DNA from: Bacteroidales bacterium
GTDB lineage: Bacteria > Bacteroidota > Bacteroidia > Bacteroidales > F082
Reading direction: 5' to 3'
Assembly: GCA_023229135.1 (NCBI GenBank)
Contig: JALNZT010000065.1
Span: 1-13,566, forward strand
DNA: 13,566 nt
A program made the translations under genes and the position numbers. How positions within the stretch are numbered: position 1 is the stretch's first letter; each line of letters opens with the position of its first letter. A model generated the notes under the pieces. The model saw only the letters and a list, made by a program, of their open reading frames with translations, was not told the origin of the DNA and did no database searches. Shown piece after piece: positions 1 to 6,600 of the stretch.

Positions 1-20
1 GTTTGACCATTGTCAGATAA
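1..20 (+). CDS. 3' end of an upstream gene, probable T9SS sorting-domain tail
   Basis: Reading from base 3, the codons give Leu-Thr-Ile-Val-Arg followed by a TAA stop at 18-20. The two bases before them (GT) fit an Arg, Ser, Cys or Gly codon. The complete giant gene in this window ends Lys-Arg-Met-Ser-Ile-Val-Arg-stop, so the five visible residues match the last beta strand of a T9SS type A sorting domain. Two terminator hairpins follow within 110 bases, as expected at a gene end. Only six codons are visible, so the assignment rests on the shared tail and the context. The other two forward frames also reach a stop within 40 bases, so chance cannot be excluded. Confidence 0.5.
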
Positions 21-55
21 TAAATCATAGAAGTTATTAGAACTTCAAAACAGAG

Positions 56-85
56 AAGGAGCATCGGCAACGGTGCTCCTTTTTT
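56..85 (+). terminator. Intrinsic terminator of the upstream gene
   Basis: Bases 56-66 (AAGGAGCATCG) pair with 71-81 (CGGTGCTCCTT) over 11 base pairs with one T-G wobble, around a GCAA tetraloop of the GNRA type. The stem runs directly into a T tract (80-85). It lies 35 bases after the TAA at 18-20, so it most simply ends the transcript of the upstream gene. Confidence 0.85.
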
Positions 86-91
86 CATTAC

Positions 92-127
92 AACCCCCAA
101 AGTTTTTCGAAAAGCTTTGGGGGTTTT
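92..127 (+). terminator. Second, tandem terminator hairpin
   Basis: AACCCCCAAAG (92-102) is perfectly complementary to CTTTGGGGGTT (115-125). A T-G pair and a few A-T pairs can extend the stem inward toward the small loop around 106-111. TTTT (124-127) follows the G-rich arm. It starts only six bases after the first terminator's T tract and looks like a back-up terminator. Confidence 0.75.
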
Positions 128-165
128 ACCAAATACGATGATACTATCCGACGCTTCTTGTGCTG

Positions 166-232
166 GTCAGGGTGTGATTAAAAGGCGACGTAAAACAGTT
201 GCACCCTGACTTCACACTCAACTTGGGTCGCC
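166..232. other. Interlocking inverted repeats, possible pseudoknot
   Basis: GTCAGGGTG (166-174) is the exact reverse complement of CACCCTGAC (202-210). Inside that loop, GGCGAC (184-189) is the exact complement of GTCGCC (227-232), which lies outside it, so both stems together would form an H-type pseudoknot. A competing pairing also exists, GTGTGA (172-177) with TCACAC (212-217). The stretch looks less A/T-rich than the sequence after it. I recognise no RNA family, and no promoter-terminator pair clearly brackets it. It could be a structured RNA, a regulatory site or a decayed sequence. Confidence 0.35.
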
Positions 233-580
233 ATTTTGGTAGGCCGGATTTTTTTAATTATTATTTTATGCTTAGGCAGATTTGTTAACCTTCTAATTAG
301 ATGGACGTTCGCTTACATTTTTTTATCAATACCTTATGGAAGCATTGATTTTATTGGCTTTTTGACTAAACCTGAGTGGGGGTTTTTGGCTTCATCCTTG
401 TCTTATGACCAACCAAGTGAGATAGTACAACTCCAATTTTATTGAAACAGCAGATTTCGGCAGTAGTCCGGTGGTAAGATTGTATTGATTTTTCCTGCCT
501 GATTTTCCTGCCTTATTGTTTTTGTTGAAAATAGATTATGGAGTTTTTTTATACTTATATTTCTCCTTTTGTAAAACATA
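233..580. other. Gene-free A/T-rich stretch
   Basis: No convincing coding sequence is seen on either strand. The only longer forward open frame needs a TTG start and has no recognisable domain. No full Bacteroidota promoter (TTG, about 19 bases, then TAnnTTTG) was found. Partial -7 matches occur at 277-284 (CAGATTTG), 475-482 (TAAGATTG) and 556-563 (TATATTTC), none with a properly spaced TTG. The promoter of the giant gene at 673 probably lies here but cannot be fixed by eye. Confidence 0.5.
487..513. repeat. Short tandem direct repeat, GATTTT(T)CCTGCCT x2
   Basis: GATTTTTCCTGCCT (487-500) is followed at once by GATTTTCCTGCCT (501-513), the same unit less one T. The core CCTGCCT occurs a third time at 602-608, in the loop of the leader hairpin. 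This may be simple slippage or a binding-site array, and there is no direct evidence for a function. Confidence 0.5.
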
Positions 581-636
581 GCAACCGTGCTTCACAGGCT
601 ACCTGCCTTGCCTGTGGTACGGTTGTTTCTTTTTTT
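581..636 (+). promoter_or_regulatory. Terminator-like leader hairpin (possible attenuator)
   Basis: The outer arm CAACCGT (582-588) pairs perfectly with ACGGTTG (619-625). The inner arm CACAGGC (593-599) pairs perfectly with GCCTGTG (610-616). G589-T618 and C590-G617 continue the helix, so only TT (591-592) is bulged, and the loop is 600-609. The right arm runs into a T-rich tract with one C (626-636). This has the form of an intrinsic terminator, yet it ends only 36 bases before the ATG at 673, with little room for another promoter. It may therefore control read-through into the giant gene, or end a short leader RNA. No clear antiterminator pairing was found. Confidence 0.6.
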
Positions 637-642
637 CAATTA

Positions 643-653
643 TTTTATTTATT
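643..653 (+). promoter_or_regulatory. A/T-rich translation-initiation leader shared by both giants
   Basis: TTTTATTTATT here ends 19 bases before the ATG at 673. The identical 11-mer at 9320-9330 ends 18 bases before the ATG at 9349. Neither gene has a purine-rich Shine-Dalgarno sequence. Bacteroidota commonly start translation from A/T-rich, unstructured leaders, so this is a plausible initiation element, though A/T-rich 11-mers can also match by chance. Confidence 0.4.
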
Positions 654-672
654 CATTAAATCAATTTTAATT

Positions 673-3600
673 ATGAACAGAAAAACTACCATCCAACGAT
701 GGTTTTTACTGTTTGCCGCAGCTTTTATGCTGTTAGGCACACAGGCCACTGCTCAAAGATTGGAAATTACGCCTGATCCACTGGACCTCGGCGAACGTCC
801 GATCAACGCATGGATGCGTTCGGTAGCTTATACGCTTACCAACACATCGAGTGATGAAATTATCCTTAACAACGCTGAACTGGATGCGCCCGCCTTTTTT
901 GGCCTCGACGCAACAAGTTTCCCGATGACCGTCGCTGCCGGCGAATCAGTTAAGGTATTTGTAAACACAAACGGAAGCGCACTGGGTGGCCTTTTAGAAG
1001 GTGAATTTGTAGCGCAATGGGGCTTTAACCGTAATGTTACTGTTGCTGGTCTTCGGGCTACTTCGTACGTACCGGTTCAGGGCGATGTTTACGAAAACCC
1101 TTTCGAAATCACTGCCTTACCTTTTACTGATGCTGCTGTTTCAACTGCTAGCCTGAAAGACAATTACTTGCTAACAGGTGTTGCTGCTGATGGGTTTGAC
1201 GCTGTGTATTCATTTACACTGGCTACTGACCAACTAGTTTCAGTAAATCTGACTGGCGCTGATGCTAAAATGGCTATTTATGCTCCATTTGGCCTCAACG
1301 AAGGTCCTGCTGCTGGCAACGAAATTTATGCTGCAGAAGGTACTGCTACTGATTTGCAGCTTTTTGCTGGTGATTATTTCCTCGTAGTTAGCACAACTGC
1401 TGCAAGTTACGATCTTAATGTTACCGCTGTTACTATGCCTGATGCTGATGCTGCTTCAATAGTTGCTCCTCTTGATGGCGCTACTAATATCACCAATATT
1501 GATATGCTTGAGTGGGCTTTTGGTAATAACACGCTTGAATATCAAGTTGTTTTAGGAACTACTTATCCTCCTGCAAATATCGTTGTAGATTGGGCAGATG
1601 CAGTTACTACCACTTATCAATTGAGTAACCTACAACCTAATATTCAGTATTTCTGGCAGGTAAATACAAGGAATAACAACAATACAACTCCTACAATGGG
1701 AGATATCTGGGGGTTCACTACCACACTTACTCCTCCTTCTGCTTTAACAGCTGATGCTGAGATTTATGAGGGTGAAGACGTTGTTTTAACTTGGGAAAGC
1801 CCAGTTGACCGCGCATTCCTCGGATATAACATTTTCAAGGATGGTGTAAAGCTTAACACAACTGCTATGCTAACTGCAGCTACATACACTGACCTAGCTC
1901 CTGCATACAATATGACAGGATATGACTATACCGTTACTTCAATTTTTGACGAAGGCGAATCAGCTATGTCAACAGCTTTCACCGTACAAGTTACTGGCGA
2001 AGGCACATTGAGCGGAAACGTTAAAGATCAAATTACTGCATTGAACATTGCTGGTGCTGTAGTGAGCATCGCAGGTGAAGACGAATTTGGCGTAGCCCAG
2101 TCTTACGAAGCTACCACAACTGCTACAGGAAATTACACGCTTGATCTTTTAGCCGGTATTTATGACCTAACTGTTGTTAAAGATGGTTATATCACTGCCA
2201 CTATGGAAAATGTTGTTGTAGCTTATGATGCTACAACTACTGAAGATTTCATCCTGCTCGAAACCGCTTATCCTGTTGCCGTTGTTACTGCCAGCGAATT
2301 TGGCGAAAACATTCTGATTGAATGGAGCTTCGACGCTACCACTTTTGCACCACAAGTTATGCCTTTTAATACAAAAGGAATGAGCGAAGAACTCGTTCAG
2401 AAAATGTGGAATAAATTCATGTTCGATAACAATTTCGATGCTACAGCACAAGGCAGCGACCGCGCTTTGGTTGAGTTTGAAATTTGGCGTATGCGCGAAT
2501 ATCTTCCAGGCACTATGGAAATGATCGGTACCACTTCACAATATCAATTCGTTGATTTTGATTGGAGTGTTCAGGATTGGGGCGTTTACCAATGGTATGT
2601 GAAAGCTGTTTATAGCCAAAGCGAAGCAGCTCTTGTTGCTTCAAACTCACAAGACAAAGACATGTTAACTGTGGTTGATCTAATCGTAGCATTGAACTCA
2701 GCAGATAGCCCGGGCGGAACTGTTGTTACCTTTACCAACACCAGTGAGCCAGACCTCAACTTGGAGTATGGTATCGTATTGGGATTAACTGGCGAACACG
2801 AATGGAATGCATTCCGTAAAGGTTCTTATAATATTGAAGTAGCAAAAACCGGATATGCTGTAATCACAGAAACTGCTGATATCTACGAAGCCACTTCATT
2901 TGAATGGCTGCTCGAAGAGCTTTTGGCTGTGCCTGCTGATCTGTATGTTACTCCTACAGCTTTTGCTAGCTGGGATGCCGGTGTTGCCGCTCCTTTTGAG
3001 CCGGTGATGCAGGATTTCAACAATGGCTTTGGCGAATGGACTGTTGAACAGACAAATGCCGTTAGAACATGGATTATTGAGGAAGATATTTATGATAACT
3101 TTGATGGAACTCCTTATGCATACGTTCGCTGGGATTCAAATTCACAAGACGAATTGCTTGTTTCTCCTGTAATGAATACCGCTTCAGCTTCTTCACTATT
3201 TGTGCAGTTTGATCAGGTATATCAAGATTATTCAGGAACTACCGACAGAGCTTCAGTTGAAGTATATGATGGTGCTAACTGGGTAGAAGTTGCTGTTTAT
3301 GAAGGTGAAGACTATGGCTCGTGGTACACAACAACAGATTTTGAAAGTTTGGATGTCACAGCTTACAAAAACGCTAACTTCCAGGTACGTTTCCGTTATG
3401 TAGGAACTAATGATTTATATTGGGCTATTGATAACGTTACTGTTACCGATGTTCCTGTAGCAGGCCGTTCGTTTGCTACTTACAAAATCTTCCTTGATGA
3501 AGTACTCCTTGGCGAACTTACTGAAGAAGAATACCAACTTGGAACTACTTTTGGCGAAACTTTAACTGCTGGTGAAACTTACCTCGTTGAGGTTGCCGCT

Positions 3601-6600
3601 GTTTACACAACAGGCCAATCAGACAAAGCTGCTGCCAGCTTTATCTATGTTCCTTGTGAAGACTATGCTACTCCTGCTGATTTTGCAGCTACACAATTGG
3701 TTGGAACATTGGATATCGAACTCTCCTGGACTAACCTTGACGCTGCTGCCATGGATACAGTTGATGGCGTAGTTATTTCACGCAATGGCGAAGAATATGC
3801 CCTAATCGACTTTGAAGATGGTGTTGTTGCTTCTTTCATTGACGAAGATCTTGAGTTTGGAACTTACAACTATTGCATCACTTATGTTTATGACAGTGGC
3901 GCAGAAACCTGTCAAGGTGTTACTTGCACCGAAGATGTTGAAATCACAGGTGGTGGTTATGTAAACGGTACAGTTACCGCTTTTGACGGTGGTGCTGCTA
4001 TCGAAGGTGCTTCAATTATAGTTTTCAACGAAGACTATAGCTTTGAATTTACTACCGATGCTAGCGGTTTCTATACAGGTGAAGTTGTTGATGGAACTTA
4101 CGATTACCTCGTAGTTGCTGATACTTACGAATCACAAACTTTAGAAGGCGTTGTAATCACCTTTGGTGAAACCGTTACCAACGACTTCGTGCTGCTTGAG
4201 TTCCCTTATGCAGTTGATGAAGTTATTGCTACTGAGCTTTCCGACGCTGTAGTTCAGCTTGACTGGAGCGGCAACGGCGGCGGTGGCGGCGGCGGCGGAG
4301 ATATAGCCGAATGGTTGTATTATGACGACGGTGTTAACATTGACGGAATCGGTGGCCCTCAAACCTTTACATGGGCTATCAAATTTGATCCAGATCAGTT
4401 AGTCGATTACGATGGTGCTTCACTTACCAAAATTGAAATCTTCAACAGAACTGCTGCTGCTGATGAGCTGCGAATTTACGAAGGTACAAACGCTGCTACC
4501 TTGCTTCATACACAAACGCTTAGTGGTTTAGGTGTTGAAGTGTGGGAAGAAGTAGAATTGACAGATGCCGTTATGCTTGATGTTACCAAAGAACTGTGGA
4601 TTGCAGTTTACACCACCGATGGCACAAACTTTCCCGCAGCTATTAGTACATATAGCGGTAGCCCAAATAGTGACCTGATTACACTTGACGGTGCAGTATG
4701 GGATAACCTTAGTGTATTAGGATTAGATGGTACCTGGAACTTACGTGGTTATGTAACCGATATGGCTACAATGCGTTCTGCTGAGCTTCCAAAAGCCGAA
4801 GCTACAAGCAATTATAACGCCAATGAAACTGTTGCTTTTGCAAGAAGCGGACAACTAAATACGTCTGCAAATGCAGTGCATGCTTCAAGCCAAAGCAGCC
4901 GAGAACTCTTAGGATTCAACGTGTATCGCACAAGCTGCGTAACTGGCGAGCTGCAATTCCTTGGATTTACCTTGGATAGCCTATTTACTGACAACACTTG
5001 GGGCGCAGCCACAAGCGGCGTTTACAAATGGGGTGTTGTAGCTGAGTATAGCAACAATGAATCAGAGATCGTGTTCTCTAACTGTCTTGACAAAGACATG
5101 AATACAACTGTAAGCGTTACCGTTACTACCAACAGTGGTGATAGCCCAGAAGGGACTAATGTATCGTTTACTAATACATCAGAACCTGATTTGGATCTGA
5201 CTTACACTACACAACTTGATGCAACAGGATATTTTGCATGGGATGATTTCCGCAAAGGCACCTACGACATCTACGCTGAAAAGCTTGGTTTCGGTGCTAT
5301 TGAAATTTCAGACTATGTTATTGATAGCCCTGAAGCTTTCGTTTGGATGCTTGAAGAGTTATTGTTGCCTGTTTCTGACCTGTATGTATCACCAACCGGT
5401 TTTGCAACATGGAGCGCAGGTGGTGTGATTCCTTTTGAGCCATTTATCGAAGACTTCTCAGAGGGAATTGATGCGTGGACAAGAATACCCGAAACAAACA
5501 ACTGGCAGATGAGCCAAACTAATCTTGCTGGTGGCACAGAACCCGAAGTACGTTTCTACTGGAGTCCGAATACCACCAACAGGTTCTACTTCATTTCGCC
5601 CATGATGAGTACGCTTTCTCAAACTGAGATTGAAATGAGTTTTGATCACATAATCGACGATTTTGGTGGTGGTTATACCATTCAGTTGGTAACAATCGCT
5701 GATGGCGTTGAATATGAGGTTATGAGTTGGCCTGCTGCCGATGCTCCTGCTGTTAACGAAGTGGTAACGCTTACTTCAGCACATGGTGTAGGTGCCACTG
5801 ATTTCCAGGTTGCTTTTGTATTTGATGGTGCTGCCTTCGACATGAACTGGTGGAATATCGACAACATTATGCTTTATGCTCCCGGAACCCGCGAGCTTCA
5901 AGGCTATAAAGTTTGGTTGGATGGCATCTATAAAGCTGACACACCGAATACCTATTATCAATACGACGTTACAGACCTCGTAGATGGTGAAGAATACTTT
6001 GCCGAAGTAGCTGCTGTTTATAGCAATGGTATCTCAGAAAAAATGAACTATACCTGGACCTATTTAAGCTGCGACAACTATGCTGGACCAGAAGACCTTG
6101 CTGCTGAAGTTAATGGACAAGATGTTACCCTTACATGGGGCGGCACAACTCCTCCACCTCCACCTCCAGGTGATGGTTTCTCAGATGATTTTGAAGGTCA
6201 TGCTGACTTTGCATTAGACTTCGCACCATGGACAAACGTGGATGTTGACGGAAGTACAACGTATGGTATGAGCGGTATTGACTGGCCAAACACCTATTTG
6301 GCACAAGCCTTTATCCTATTTAATCCTTCTGCAACTACGCCTGCACTTGGAGATACCCCTGCGCATTCAGGAGATAAATTCGCTGCATGTTTTGCTTCAG
6401 AAGTTGCTCCTAACAACGACTGGCTGATCGCTCCAATGACTGCCATCGGTGCCGGTTATAATGTTAATTTCTGGGCTAAATCTTATACAGCCGACTATGG
6501 TTTGGAAAGATTCAAAGTAGGTGTTTCTACCACAGGAACCAATCCGGCTGACTTTACCATTATCACGCCTGGTTCATTCGTTGAAGCTCCTGCAAATGCT

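Noticed and set aside
178..234. 18-residue minus-strand frame over the interlocked repeats
   Set aside because: Too short, no promoter or similarity recognised, and better explained by the inverted-repeat structure.
236..445. Forward open frame of 69 codons with hydrophobic N-terminus
   Set aside because: It needs a TTG start, has no in-frame ATG and no recognisable domain, and its hydrophobic character follows from the A/T-rich DNA.
538..672. In-frame N-terminal extension of the first giant from ATG 538
   Set aside because: It would put 45 residues before a textbook signal peptide, and its DNA holds the terminator-like hairpin. The ATG at 673 gives the expected export signal and a leader like that of the second giant.
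4276..4299. Possible frameshift or assembly collapse at the glycine-codon run
   Set aside because: The reading frame continues into recognisable module sequence on both sides of every run, so no frameshift is seen. The true tract length still depends on read quality.
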